DNA of 64,000 nucleotides from Stramonita haemastoma (GCA_030674155.1 CM060335.1:52438922-52502921); one strand, 5' to 3'. Positions 34,800-47,420 are shown, counted from the first letter of the stretch. The notes: generated by a model from the letters alone, not told the origin. Program-made: numbers and translations.

Positions 34800-36335
34800 T
34801 ATGATCACAGGTAATGTTGACAGATCATTACATTTTTTAGTCACAAGGATGATATTGACAGATCAGTAGTGTCTAATCACAGTGATAGTGTTAACAGATC
34901 AGTACAGTGTGTGATTACACAGTGATGATATTGACAGATCAGTACAGTATGTGATTACACAGTGATGATATTGACAGATCAGTACAGTGTGTGATTACAC
35001 AGTGATGATATTGACAGATCAGTACAGTGTGTGATTACACAGTGATGATATTGACAGATCAGTACAGTGTGTGATTACACAGTGATGATATTGACAGATC
35101 AGTACAGTGTGTGATTACACAGTGATGATATTGACAGATCAGTACAGTGTGTGATTACACAGTGATGATATGACAGATCAGTAATGTGATTACACAGTGA
35201 TGATATTGACAGATCAGTCAGTGTGTGATTACACAGTGATGATATTGACAGATCAGTTACAGTGTGTGATTACACAGTTGATGATATTGACAGATCAGAC
35301 AGTGTGTGATTACACAGTGATGATATTGACAGATCAGTAAGTATGTACACAGTGATGATATTGACAGATCAGTACAGTGTGTGATTACACAGTGATGATA
35401 TTGACAGATCATACAGTATGTGATTACACAGTGATGATATTGACAGATCAGTATGTGATTACACAGTGATGATATTGACAGATCAGTATGTGATTACACA
35501 GTGATGATATTGACAGATCAGTACAGTATGTGATTACACAGTGATGATATTGACAGATCAGTAGTGTGATTACACAGTGATGATATTGACAGATCAGTAC
35601 AGTGTGTGATTACACAGTGATGATATTGACAGATCAGTACAGTTGTGATTACACAGTGATGATATTGACAGATCAGTACAGTGTGTGATTACACAGTGAT
35701 GATATTGACAGATCAGTACAGTATGTGATTACACAGTGATGATATTGACAGATCATATGTATTACACAGTAATGATATTGACAGATCAGTAATGTGGATT
35801 ACACAGTGATGATATTGACAGATCAGTACAGTATGTGATTACACAGTGATGATATTGACAGTCATCAATGGTATTACACAGTGATGATATTGACCAGATC
35901 AGTATGTGATTACACAGTGATGATATTGACAGATCAGTAGATTACACAGTGATGATATTGACAGATCAGTATGTGATTACACAGTGATGATATTGACAGA
36001 TCAGTGATTCACAGTGATGATATTGACAGATCAGTGTTACACAGTGATGATATTGACAGATCAGTGATTGCACAGTGATGATATTGACAGATCAGTATGT
36101 GTGATTACACAGTGATGATATTGACAGATCAGTGTGTGATTACACAGTGATGATATTGACAGATCAGTACAGTGTGTGATTACACAGTGATGATATTGAC
36201 AGATCAGTACAGTGTGTGATTACACAGTGATGATATTGACAGATCAGTACAGTGTGTGATTACACAGTGATAGTGTTTACAGATCAGTCCATTGTGTGAC
36301 TACACAGTGATCGTGTTGACAGATCAGTCCATTGT
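34800..36335. repeat. 40-bp satellite array, about 38 units, related to the 43-bp satellite
   Basis: The unit contains ACACAGTGATGATATTGACA then GATCAGTACAGTGTGTGATT. The core TGAT..TATTGACAGATCAGTA is clearly related to TGATAGTGTTGACAAATCAGTA of the array at 30140. Units between 35160 and 36080 are shortened by many small deletions. Non-coding. Confidence 0.95.
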
Positions 36336-37349
36336 GTGGCGAGAGGGGTGGTGGACGGTAGAGTGACAGTTTTTCAGAATAGGGTTAGAGGTCACACTTC
36401 ATAACTCCTGGCTGTAGATAGCATGATTCACAACCAAAAACCAACGAGATGGGGATGCTAGGTGTTGGCCTGACAGATCAATGCAGACAGACCTTTCTTT
36501 GTCAGGCTACCACGCTGACAGTGACATCACACACAGGACTCAGTGACGACAGGAGGGGGGGGGGGGTGCTGACATGATTTGTTGATCACAGATCAATCAA
36601 TAGGAAGAGGATATTGGCAGTGGCAGCGTAAAAAACCAGGGGAAAATAAAACAGGGCCGAAGGGGGGAGAATTGTCGGAGCGATGGCCAGTGCCTCATCT
36701 CCCCTTCCCCCATCAGCCGTGCAGGGGAGCGTAATGGGGGCCGTAAAGTGCAGCAGCAGGAGGGGCGGGATGTCTAGCAGTCAGGCATGAAATGCAAAGC
36801 TGATTGGTCCCCAATAAAACAGCCAGCAGTCCTCCCTTTGTTTGCAGGTGGGGGGAGGGGGGGAGCAGGGATAGCAGCTGTCGGCATGTCGCTTACCTAC
36901 AGATTGTCAGATAGAGGACTGGACAGACACTGAGACAGGGTGTACAGCAGTGGAGTCACAGGAGTGGAGTCACAGAGAAATGCCGTGTGCTGGCAGGACT
37001 GCAGAGTAGGGCCGGGGCGTGTGGAATGAAGGAAGGAGGAAGGGAGGAGAGCGAGAGGATGGCGCGTTCAGGGGACAGCGCTGTGAAGTGAAGTGAAGTG
37101 GTGTGCGAAGGAAAGATAATTGCTTGGTTGGTGTCGGTGTTTTTTTTTCAGAGGAGATCGCTGTAGCTTTGGCAAAACGTGACAGGCAGTTTTTATTGTA
37201 GGATGATGGGGAAGGAGACATCATAGATGGACCTCTGTGTCATACTTGGTATGTGAAGAAATGCAGTTCAGGACAGTCACAAAACTGAAAAAGGGAAAAA
37301 GCACAAGATGGAGAAAGCATCCGTATTTTGGTAACAGAAAAAAATCAGT

Positions 37350-37351
<2 letters not shown>

Positions 37352-37421
<70 letters not shown>
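37352..37421. repeat. (TG)n microsatellite
   Basis: About 34 dinucleotides. Confidence 0.95.
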
Positions 37422-37424
<3 letters not shown>

Positions 37425-37474
37425 GAGAGTTGTTGAGATAGACAAAGAGGCTTTTCAAACAGAACATGTGACAC

Positions 37475-37935
37475 TTTATCAGAGAGAACAAAGAGGCTGT
37501 ATTCATCTTATCAGCTCTGTGTTTATCAGAGAGAACAAGAGGCTTGTATTCATCTTATCAGCTCTATGTTTATCAGAGAGAAACAAAGAGGCTGTATTCA
37601 TCTTATCAGCTCTATGTTATCAGAGAGAACAAAGAGGCTTTATTCATCTTATCAGCTCTATGTTTATCAGAGAGAACAAAAGGCTTTATTCATCTTATCA
37701 GCTCTATGCTTATCAGAGAGAACAAAGCTTTATTCATCTTATCGCTCTATGTTTATCAGAGAGAACAAAGAGATTTTATTCATCTTATCGGCTCTATGTT
37801 TATCAGAGAGAACAAAGAGTTTTATTCATCTTATCAGCTCTATGTTTATCAGAGAGAACAAAGAGGCTTTATTCATCTTATCAGCTCTATGTTTATCAGA
37901 GAGAACAAAGAGATTTTATTCATCTTATCGGCTCT
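37475..37935. repeat. 47-bp tandem array, about 10 units
   Basis: TATCAGAGAGAACAAAGAGG + CTTTATTCATCTTATCAGCT + CTATGTT. Since 47 is not a multiple of 3, every frame is visited and stays open, giving a false 265-codon ORF. Confidence 0.95.
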
Positions 37936-38389
37936 AGAGATCAGCTCTATCAAACCAGGTGGGAGAAAAGGTTTGTCAGATGGAAGGAACAGCAGATTAC
38001 TGAGATGATTAGAAAAGAACACTTTTTTTTTTAACCCCCCCCCCCCACAAAAAAAAAAAGTTGAAAAAAAAAGATATTTCTTAAGGTAAGGAGGAAAGAA
38101 GAGGCTCGCTAAATATAGGGAACAAAAATATTTTTGACCAAAACATTTTTTTAATGTTTAAAAAAAAGCAAAAAAACAAGCTGCAGGATTTGTCACAAAA
38201 AAAAAACGTTTGTCCAACAAATATAAACAACAGAAAGGTAGACAGGAACTGGTTCTGCCAGTAGTCTAGCGACGGGCGTAGTTCTACCTGTTATGCATTT
38301 GGTCATTTCCGCATGGGTGGGTGCGAACCTGGGTGTAACATGAGTAAGTCACATGGGTATGATAAGCAGGCTTGAGAAGATTAGTGGAG

Positions 38390-38905
38390 TAGTTATACAC
38401 TGAGATTATTGTCATTATAAACGTAAGCACACTGGAGATAGTGTAGTAACACTCTGGCATGGAGATAGTTACACTCTGTATACACTGGAGATAGTTGTAA
38501 AGTATAACACACTGGAGATAGTGTAGTAACACTCTGAGATATTATTGTCACACGAGATGGAGTAATCTAGTTTTTGTCACACTGGAGATAGTGTAGTAAC
38601 ACTCTGAGATATTTATTAGTCACACTGGAGATAGTGTAGTATAACACTGGAGATAGTCATCTGTACCCCTGGAGATATGTAGTAACACTGAGATTAAGTC
38701 AATGTACACTGGTTCACACTGGAGATAGTGTAGTAACACTCTGAGATATTTATTAGTCACATTTGGATGAATAGTAGTGTAGTAACACTCTGAGATTATT
38801 ATCTGTATCACACTGAGGAGATAGTGTAGTAACACTCTGAGATATTTATTAGTCACACTGGAGATAGTGTAGTAACACTCTGAGATATTATTAGTCACAC
38901 TGGGC
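38390..38905. repeat. ~43-bp degenerate repeat
   Basis: CACTGGAGATAGTGTAGTAA + CACTCTGAGATATTTATTAG + TCA, with many indels. Confidence 0.9.
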
Positions 38906-39077
38906 CGTCTGTGCATGAGAGTGTTGGTGGTTACATAAGACTAATGGAACATTGGGGAAGCAGGAACAAAACGGCTGGGCCTCCATTGTGGATCATGAGA
39001 GATGGGGTGGGAAGGGGGGGGGGGGGAGTGCTAGGCTGAACTGTGCTGTGAAGCCTGACCTCATCTTTCTGTGGCAG

Positions 39078-39137
39078 GAGCAGGCAGAGGCTGTGAATGG
39101 AGACACTGTGACAGGCTCAGATAGTGCCGGAAACCAG
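39078..39137 (+). CDS. candidate 60-bp cassette exon of disks large (weak)
   Basis: TTTCTGTGGCAG at 39066-39077 is a usable acceptor. The following 20 codons read EQAEAVNGDTVTGSDSAGNQ in phase 0 and are hydrophilic and acidic, as expected for a Dlg linker; an EAVNG-like stretch precedes PDZ1 in some Dlg proteins. The donor would be CAG|GCATGA, a GC-type site and a poor match to CAG|GCAAGT. If that donor is not used, the frame stops at TGA 39141-39143, which would make it a terminal exon, but no poly(A) signal is visible nearby. Phase 0-0 matches the confident neighbouring exons. It may equally be chance; transcript data would decide. Confidence 0.3.
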
Positions 39138-39696
39138 GCATGAAAAAATGACAAGCTCTTAATCTCTTTCTTGATCCTTCATATAGGAGGGGAAAAAAAG
39201 GGGGGGGGGGGGTATTATCAAGGTGGAGAGGAGCAGGAAGGGAGAAGGGTTTGGGTCGATTGGGGGAGGGGGGGGGGGGGTTGGATGCAAATTCAGTTAA
39301 TTCAGTTGCCCTTGTTAATTTCTCAGAGCTGAACGCTTGTGGAAAACTCATTTCAAAATTAGAGGGAAGACCCTTTTTTGTCTCCTTTTCAATCCAAACA
39401 TGTAATCGGCTTTTACCCCTGGTTTTTATCACTGCTGCTTGGAGATAATTGGGAAAGAGAAGTGGTTTGTCCTCCATCAGGGGGTTGGTTTTTAGTCCCT
39501 GATTACACAATGGTCAGTTTGGACTGTGGACAGACAGCCTTGGTAGTGATACTGCTGAGTACTAGGTGATGATTGACAGTGCTGCACTGAGAACTGGGTG
39601 TACAGGCATGTACATAGTGTTGCTGGTCCTGGCTGTGGTGTCTGGTGCTGTCTTTGCTCACCTGCTGGAGGGTGGTTAGGGGAAAGGAGTGTGTGG

Positions 39697-39757
<61 letters not shown>

Positions 39758-39758
39758 T
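39697..39758. repeat. (TG)n microsatellite
   Basis: About 28 dinucleotides. Confidence 0.95.
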
Positions 39759-40634
39759 GTTTTGTTCTCCAGTTTAATGTCCTTCCGCTAAATAGTGATA
39801 TCAGACAGGAATGTGTGTGTAAGTGTGTGTGGGTTTTGTTTGTTTTGTTTTGTTTTTTGGGGGAAGGGGCTTGTTGTTGCAGGGGGGAATTGGTCTCTGT
39901 TGTGCACAGATTTTGTTATTTGAATGTTGGAGAGAAGGGGGGGGGGGGGGGGGGGGATTGCAAGTGACATTTGCTGTGATGTTGTGCAGACCTTTATTTG
40001 CCATGCTGATTTAAGCGAGTGCAGGAGGAAATTAGTCATGGTAGTGGTGCAGAGACCGCTGGGATGACTGTGACCCCACTGTGTTCATTGCATGCTGAAT
40101 GTGGGATGAATGGTAGTCCTCCCTCTGTGTTTGGTTTTGTCCTGATTCCATGGTCATTGTCCTGGTCAGTAACCTTGTATGTCTGTGGTTGGTGATGATT
40201 AAGGTGATGAGGTGGGGTGTAAGGCAGTAAGGTTGATGGTTGGTGGGTGTGGGGTTGTAAGGTGGAGGTTGGGTTAGGGGTAAAGGGTGGTGTGTGTGGT
40301 GTGTGTGGGAGTGGTGATGGTTGGTGGTGTGGGTGTGGTGTGGTTGGGTGTTGTTAGTTGAGTTCATAATAGTGGTTGGTTCAGGAGGAATGGTGTTGGT
40401 TTGGTGTGTTGGGGAAGGGTTGGTGCATGGTTGGTGTTGTGAGAGTAGTTGAATGTGGGAGTAAGGGGGGGGGGGGGAGTGGTGAGTGGTTGCTGTGTGT
40501 TGGAGTAATGTGATGTGTTGTGGTGTAGGGGAATAGTATGGTGTGGTTGCGGGTTGGGGATGTGAACTGTGTTCATTGCATGTGGTGTGGGTGGGAGGAG
40601 TCAGGTCACTGGCTGTTGTCGTGTGTTGTCGTCA

Positions 40635-40862
40635 GCTAACGTTGTTGGGTGTGGGAGTAAGGTGATGGTTGGGGTGTAGGGGAGTAAGGTGATGGTTGGG
40701 GTGTAGGGAGTAAGTGATGGTTGGGGTGTAGGGAGTAAGGTGATGGTTGGGGTGTAGGGAGTAAGGTGATGGTTGGGGTGTAGGGAGTAAGGTGATGGTT
40801 GGGGTGTAGGGAGTAAGGTGATGGTTGGGGTGTGGGAGTAAGGTGATGGTTGGAGTGTAGTA
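40635..40862. repeat. ~26-bp repeat, about 8 units
   Basis: GGAGTAAGGTGATGGTTGGG + GTGTAG. The flanking 40170-40600 is a looser TGGTTGGTGTGG-rich stretch. Confidence 0.95.
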
Positions 40863-41159
40863 TGTTCTTTGAGTACCATTGCTGCAGTGTGACAGCGTAA
40901 TATGAGTGAATTAGGGTTGTGTGTCGTGGGTTTTGTCAATGTTTATAATAATATGGTGTCTGTATGGAATAGGCTTGCTTTTTGGGTGTTTTTTTGTTGT
41001 TGTTTTGGTTGTTTTCATAAAATTAAAAAATGAAAACTTTGACTCCCAGTGCTGTTACTGTTACTCAACGTATTGTTCAGTGAATCAGAGACCTAGTCAG
41101 AAACAAATAAAACATAGTAATTGTAAGAACAAGTGCATGAAGAGGTGTATAGAATATAT

Positions 41160-41345
41160 ATAGGTCATGTTGATAGACAAACAGAAAGATGTGAAAGGCC
41201 CTATGGTTCTCTGTTGTGGTCAGAGGTGTTGGATGCATGGTGAAGAGACGTATAAATATATAAATGGGTCATGTTGATAGATAATAACAAACAGAAAGAT
41301 GTGAAAGCCCTGTGGCTCTCTGTTGTGGTCAGAAATGTTGGATGC
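41160..41345. repeat. ~105-bp direct duplication
   Basis: GGTCATGTTGATAGA, AACAGAAAGATGTGAAAG and CTCTGTTGTGGTCAGA occur twice. Confidence 0.9.
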
Positions 41346-42286
41346 AAGTCTGACCCCACCACTCCCCCACCACTCTACCCCAGCCTTCCCTCACTCTTTG
41401 CAGGAGAAAATGGTGCACACTGTAAATGGGCACACTGCTATCCACCTCTTGTGATTGCTTTTGATAGTTTGCTGCTTTTTCATAGCTGAAGGGGGGGGGA
41501 GAAAGCGTGTTGATGGGAGGGGGGAGGTGGGAAGGGGGAGGTGGTGGGGGGCAGCAGGAGGATGAAGTCACCAGCACACATGCTGTGGACAGGGATCAGA
41601 GGAGGGGGGGGGGGGGGTAGATCAGCTTCCCCCTCCTTTCCCAAGGCTGAGGAAATGGAAGATTTGGGGGATGGAGGAAAAACAAGATAAGGGGGACACA
41701 AGCTGGAGGGGGGGGGGGGGGAAGAGGGGTACAGTAGGGAGTGTGAAGGAGGGGAGACAGAGGAGGGAGTATGTCAAGACAGCAGACACATTTTTCCTGT
41801 CAGGGGACAGGAGACTGATTGAGGGAGAAAAAAAAGGTTTTAAGGGGGGTGGGGGGTAAGAGTGTGCTGTGCGCAGCATTTGGAAAGAGAGGGATGATGA
41901 ATAAGTGCTATATAATGTGTCTTCAGTTTGCCCCGAACCATCTGCCAGGGTGCTGATAAATGGTTGTTGTTGCTCACTGCCACAGAGATGGAGTGTGGTG
42001 TAGTGTGGTGTAGTGTAGTGCAACAGTCTGCTTCCCCAATAATGTGAGGATACCCGCCCCTATCAGCACACCCAGCTCTCCTGGTTCGGGGGTGGCGTGG
42101 TGACACGAGCAGTGTAGGGGAGAGGACGCGCCGTGAGGTGATAAATTATTGTGGGAGACTTGATGACTTGGGCACACTTTGATTTGTGTACATATATATC
42201 GCCATATTGTTCAGTTCTCAGGGCTTTTCCAAAACCTTCAGATTCAGCTTGTGCTAAGAGAAAGATAGAGTAATGTGCTAGAGAGC

Positions 42287-42319
<33 letters not shown>

Positions 42320-43894
42320 TGTATGTGTGCATGCGTGCATGCGTGCGTGCATGCGTCGTGCTGTGTGTGTGATGGAGATAATGAGGTTGCTGTTGTAGAA
42401 CAGGAGAAATGTGGAAAACTGCTGTAGAACATTTTTCTCATAGAAATTCTATTGTAAAACAGGAGATATGTGGAACTATGTGTTAAAAAGTATTTGTCGT
42501 GAAGATTCTGATGCAAACACAGCAGAGGCTGATATAGACAGCCAAAGCCAAATGATCTATTGAAGTCACCTTTCCTCAAGTTTTCTCATTGGTTGTAGGA
42601 AAAGGGATGGATTGCATAAAGGAACAAGTGTACATCGTATGTGGGGAGTGTCGTATTGCTTGTGTGAGATGAAAAGTGTAGTATTGCATATGTGTAACAA
42701 CAAGCATGGCAGCGCATATGGAGTGTTGGTGTTGGCATGTGTCGGACATAGAGCTGAAGTGCAGGTGTCTTCACTGGGGCTGCTTGGGGCTGCAGAGCTG
42801 GTGTGGTCTGTGGGGAGAGTGAGCGCAGGTGAGAAGGGAAACCAGTCAGCAAGGTGTTGAGAGCAGTGTTGTGGAGGGAAATGGGACTGTTCTCTTCATG
42901 TTGTCGTCAGAACTAGGGCCACAAAGAGAATTGGCAGAGCGTCCATGAAGTGTTCTCCAGCATGTCTGAAGTGGAACCACTCGGGGGTGAACAGGGCTGG
43001 AATTCATTTGGAAAGAGATGTGTCAATGTTGTGCAGGGTGTTGCTAGAACTGGGTCAGCCACAGTGGAGGGCATCTGCCCAACGGTCTTCATGCACATGG
43101 GGAAACTGTTGGGGCACAGACAGCAACACCAGAACCAGGAGACCTCTGTTCTTCTCAGGTTCCCTTAGACTTGAGGTAACGAGTGTACACGAAAAGCAAT
43201 GGAGGAAGATGGTGAAGTGAATGGAAGCAGGAAGCAGTTCAGAGGGCAGCGGTCACAGGGCAGCATGGCATGTGCATGTACAGTTCTTGAAAGCTTGACC
43301 ACAGCACGGGCAGCAGAGAAAGACTGTGACACAACTTGCAGAACTAGTGAACAGATTGTTTCCTGACAACACACGCCTATTAATTGAAATACTCTGCACA
43401 CGATTGATCAAAACTGAAGAACTAGGAGCACAAACAGTGTGAGGTCTGTGATGAGCTGACATTAATTAATTAAGAAGGAAGTGTCAGGAGACCTGACTCC
43501 TGATCCGTGTTTCAGAGATCAGAGGGAACAATCCTGTGCACTGCTGTAGACCTGGATACTGATGGGGAATGGCAGCACACAGCAAGCTGTCTCACAGTTG
43601 AGGAGGAGGGGGATGGGTGTGGAAACATGTTTGTGTCAATAGAGGAAAGTCCTGGAGAGAGGGGACTGTAAATGTGGAAGCGCAGAAAACACTTCCCATA
43701 CCCAGGAACTGAAGAGAGATGTGGCTCTGATTGGATGTGGAAACACAACACATATACCCAGGAGTTCAGGAGAGGTGCCATGTGGAAACAGGGGGTCACG
43801 TGATCATAAGGACGGGAGAGAGAGAAAGAACACTTTGAACCTTGGGTTCACAGCCAGACTGACACTCTTGTGTGCTCAGCCAATTACTGTAGTG

Positions 43895-44195
43895 GATAGG
43901 ACAGCCATGAACTGGGGGACTAAGAAACTGAAACAACTGCTTTTTGACAGTGATGTAGTATGTTGGTGAACAAGGTACAGCCATGAAATGGAATAAGAAA
44001 CTGAAACAACTGCTTTTTGACAGTGATGTAGTATGTTGGTGAACAAGGTACAGCCATGAAATGGAATAAGAAACTGAAACACTGCTTTTTAACAGTGATA
44101 TAGGTTGAACAAGGTACAGCCATGAAATGGGGGACTAAGAGACTGAAACACTGCTTTTTGACAGTGATGTAGTACGTTGGTGAACAAGGTGGATG
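43895..44195. repeat. ~76-bp repeat, 4 units
   Basis: ACAAGGTACAGCCATGAAAT, AAGAAACTGAAACAACTGCT and TTTTGACAGTGATGTAGTAT recur. Confidence 0.95.
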
Positions 44196-44334
44196 TGTAT
44201 TGAGAGAGGTGTGCACAGGCCAGTGATGAGTCAGCCGTCAGAGATGCAGACAGCACAACAGCTGGCAGCACGTGAGGGCTGAGTTGATAGATAGAGAGTG
44301 CTGGCATAGTCCATGAGTCAGGGATGACATAGAC

Positions 44335-44690
44335 AAAGGGATTTGGACACAACAGGCTGATATAGACAGTGATATGGACACAACAGGCTGATATAGACAG
44401 TGGTATGGACACAACAGGCTGATATAGACAGTGATGTGGACACAACAGGCTGATATAGACAGTGATATGGACACAACAGGCTGATATAGACAGTGATATG
44501 GACACAACAGGCTGATATAGACAGTGATATGGACACAACAGGCTGATATAGACAGTGATATGGACACAACAGGCTGATATAGACAGTGATTTGTACACAA
44601 CAGGCTGATATAGACAGTGATTTGGACACAACATGCTGATATAGACAGTGATATGGACACAACAAAAGCTGATATAGACAGTGACGTGTA
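44335..44690. repeat. 31-bp tandem array, about 11 units
   Basis: GATATGGACACAACAGGCTG + ATATAGACAGT. The minus strand is open in all frames (Y-I-S-L-L-C-P repeats); no gene. Confidence 0.95.
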
Positions 44691-44861
44691 GACATGACAA
44701 TGAAGGCTGGTGTCAACAAACACAGCAGAGGCTGATGTAGACAGGGAGGTGTAGCAGACTACAAGACCAACAGTGAGAGACGATGCAGAAACAAGGAGTG
44801 TAGACACCAACAGAGACTGATGCTGCAAACAGAAGAAGGTGAGGTGTCCTGATGTACCCCT

Positions 44862-44980
44862 GGTGAAGTGAGGCAGGCAGGCAGGCTTGCAGGGTACACA
44901 GGTGAAGTCAGGCAGGCAGGCAGGCTTGCAGGGTACACAGGTGAAGTGAAGCAGGCAGGCAGGCTTGCTGGGGACACAGT
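44862..44980. repeat. ~38-bp repeat, 3 units
   Basis: GGTGAAGTGAGGCAGGCAGG + CAGGCTTGCAGGGTACACA, about 225 bp before the polyQ exon. Confidence 0.95.
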
Positions 44981-45204
44981 GGTGAAGTTAGGGCAGGGGA
45001 CAGTGCTGGGGACAGAGGTGAAGGCCCCCTGACTGTCGCTGTGTGAGGCCCATGCAGACAGCCGGTCCATGAGCCAGGGGGGTGGGGGGCGGGCAGCGGA
45101 TGGGGGGTGTGTGGGGGGCCTGAGGCGGTGCGGGTGCGGCAAGCTTGCGCGCGTGGTGCAGAGCATGCTGTGGTGGGGGGGGGTGGGGGGGCTCTTCCCT
45201 GCAG

Positions 45205-45306
45205 GGAGCACAGCAGCAGCAGCATCGGCCCCAACGCTCCGTCAGCTTCAAGAAGTACGTGGACTTCATCATGTACGACAAGGAGGAGGGCTGCACTGCC
45301 GCTCCT
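45205..45306 (+). CDS. dlg1: disks large, 34-codon linker exon with polyQ start and basic Ser motif
   Basis: This is a 102-bp exon, phase 0-0. Acceptor CTCTTCCCTGCAG ends at 45204; donor CCT|GTGAGT at 45306/45307 has the same sequence as the donor of the proline-rich exon. The product begins GAQQQQHRPQRSVSFKKYVD and continues FIMYDKEEGCTAAP. Features are four glutamines from a CAG run, a basic stretch (RPQRSVS, an R-x-x-S phosphosite pattern), then an amphipathic segment. Codon use is GC3-rich. I do not recognise it as a named domain; assignment to disks large rests on strand, phase and position. Nine plus seven Gs lie just upstream and nineteen Gs begin 13 bp after the exon end. The CAG run also offers in-frame alternative acceptors. 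A separate gene's exon is possible but less likely. Confidence 0.65.
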
Positions 45307-45468
45307 GTGAGTGCACCTGGGGGGGGGGGGGGGGGGGTTCAACATTGTGTGTGAAAGAGAGGGGTGGGGTGGGGAGTGTGCATAGTGTGCATACATGTGT
45401 GTATGTGTTTGACAGTGTGTGTTAGAGTGAAAGGGGGGGGGGGGGGGGTTAGTATAATGAAGGTTGAA

Positions 45469-45723
<255 letters not shown>

Positions 45724-46384
45724 CTTGCTTGCAACTTCGCAAACAGGGGTGCAACTAACCTGGTATCTCCTATGTTTTGTGACATTAGCTGCAACAGACG
45801 TATTGCCCTTGACAAATGACAGTCAGCAGCATTTCTGACAAAAACAGTACTGAAGATGTTGAGGAAACTTTGACTGGGACCTACTGTGCAGGTAACATGG
45901 AGATGGCTTCATATATAAAAACAAACAAACAAGGGAATAATATAACTGTGTACATCGGAACACAGACCTTCTCGGTGTTCTTTCTATTGCAAACACCATT
46001 CCTTTAAATTTACCTGTAAGTACATAGGTTATAGCAGGATATGACTTGCATGCACACATGGTAGTTTGACCTATTTGTGTTTTTCCCTCATGAAAAGTAT
46101 CCCTGCTAGGTAGCTCCTTTGGGGTTTCTCTGTGACCTGTTGCTGATACTTGGGCAGCAGTCAGGTTCAGTGATGGCAGCCAGTAGCAGCTACATACAGT
46201 TGACGTCTGCTTCATGCTGATATAACTTTCCCCTCTGTTTCAATGCCAAGATCTGGAAACAGCCTCTGTACCCCAAACCCTTGTCACATGGTCCTTTCTT
46301 CTGAAATAAACTGTTCGTTGCTGGTCATTTCATTGTGTTTTGCCTGTCTCACGGGAAGCATTGGCTGGTCAGTGATCGTCTTGA

Positions 46385-46535
46385 GCACTGCTTTTCCTTT
46401 CCTCAGGACCTGTTACGTATTCAGTGATGGTCTCACTGCTTTTCCTCTTCTGAGGAACTGTATTCAGTGATGGTCTCACTGCTTTTCCTCTTCTGAGGAA
46501 CTGTATTCAGTGATGGTCTCACTGCTTTACCTTTC
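46385..46535. repeat. ~42-bp repeat, 3 units
   Basis: TATTCAGTGATGGTCTCACT + GCTTTTCCTCTTCTGAGGAACTG split as units. Confidence 0.95.
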
Positions 46536-47069
46536 CACTTTCCACATTGCCACCAGCAGGAACACCCCCCTGTCACAGAGCAGCAGTTGGTGTGGAGGGA
46601 AAGTGGAGGGAAGGCCTAGAGCTGTAAGCTACCCTCCCTCCTGGCTGTTGTAAGGTCTCTTCATTTGCTCTTGCAAAGCTTGATAAGGGTGGGTGCCCCA
46701 TTGCTCTTTTGCTGGCCACCCCATATCCATCTTCTCACTCCCTCCATCTGACTGCCCCCCCCTCCCCCCCTTCCCCTCCTTGTGCTTTTCTCTTGTCTGC
46801 TTTGGTTCCACTCAGAGGAACAAGCCATGTTTGTCGTCTGATGTTCTGGCTCTTTACATAAAATATGTCATCTTTGTGACCTGTGACTTCTTGTCACAGT
46901 GTCAGTCATTTGTTTGCTTGCTTTCTAAAATATCAAACATTTGGTTCTAAGTACTATACTTTTTGTGTAGCCTGATTGATATAAACTAGTTGTGGTGTTG
47001 ATGACCCAGTCGGCTACACAGACCACATCAGAGATGGACCCTTTGTTTCTCTATCAAGCTGTTTTGATT

Positions 47070-47255
47070 AGTGCAGTTAAAATCAAGCCAAGACTTCTGT
47101 TGAAGTCTCTTAGGATCAGGCAAAATATTTCACTGAGAGGGGGGGGGGGGGTACTTCCTTTTGTTGAAAGATGCCGGGGCAGATTTAACTTCAAGCCAAT
47201 CATTCTCAGTTCTGTCTCCAGGCAGTGTGTAAAGAGAAAGCACACAAAAAAGAAA
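47070..47255. repeat. Dispersed direct duplication, left copy (right copy 48938-49140)
   Basis: AAGCCAAGACTTCTGTTGAA, a poly-G run, TTGTTGAAAGATGCCGGGGC and ATTCTCAGTTCTGTCTCC recur in order at 48970-49105 with small changes. Confidence 0.75.
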
Positions 47256-47279
47256 AAATAAGAGTAGGCACTATCAGGT

Positions 47280-47420
47280 CATCCTTAGACTTGTTTAAAC
47301 CTGCCTCAGCATGTCAGAGTTAGAAGTGAGTGCAGCATCTGCCATGTTTATATAGACTTGTTTAAACCTGCCTCATTATGTCAGAGTTAGAAGTGAGTGC
47401 ATCATCTGCCATGTGTATTT
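47280..47420. repeat. ~66-bp direct duplication
   Basis: AGACTTGTTTAAACCTGCCT and GTCAGAGTTAGAAGTGAGTG occur twice. Confidence 0.95.

Noticed and set aside
30140..36335. CRISPR array
   Set aside because: Repeats are directly adjacent with no unique spacers, and the genome is eukaryotic.
37237..38034. 265-codon + strand ORF
   Set aside because: It is the 47-bp array read through all frames; it starts upstream of a (TG)n tract and has no domain.
43157..43176. 17-base microexon between TTCTCAG and GTAACG
   Set aside because: Length breaks the phase and the sequence has no supporting context.
42945..43220. Overlapping 72- and 91-codon ORFs in unrepeated DNA
   Set aside because: No recognisable domain, no splice sites in compatible phase.
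44089..44828. Minus-strand ORFs of 133-203 codons (Y-I-S-L-L-C-P repeats)
   Set aside because: 31-bp array, open in three frames.
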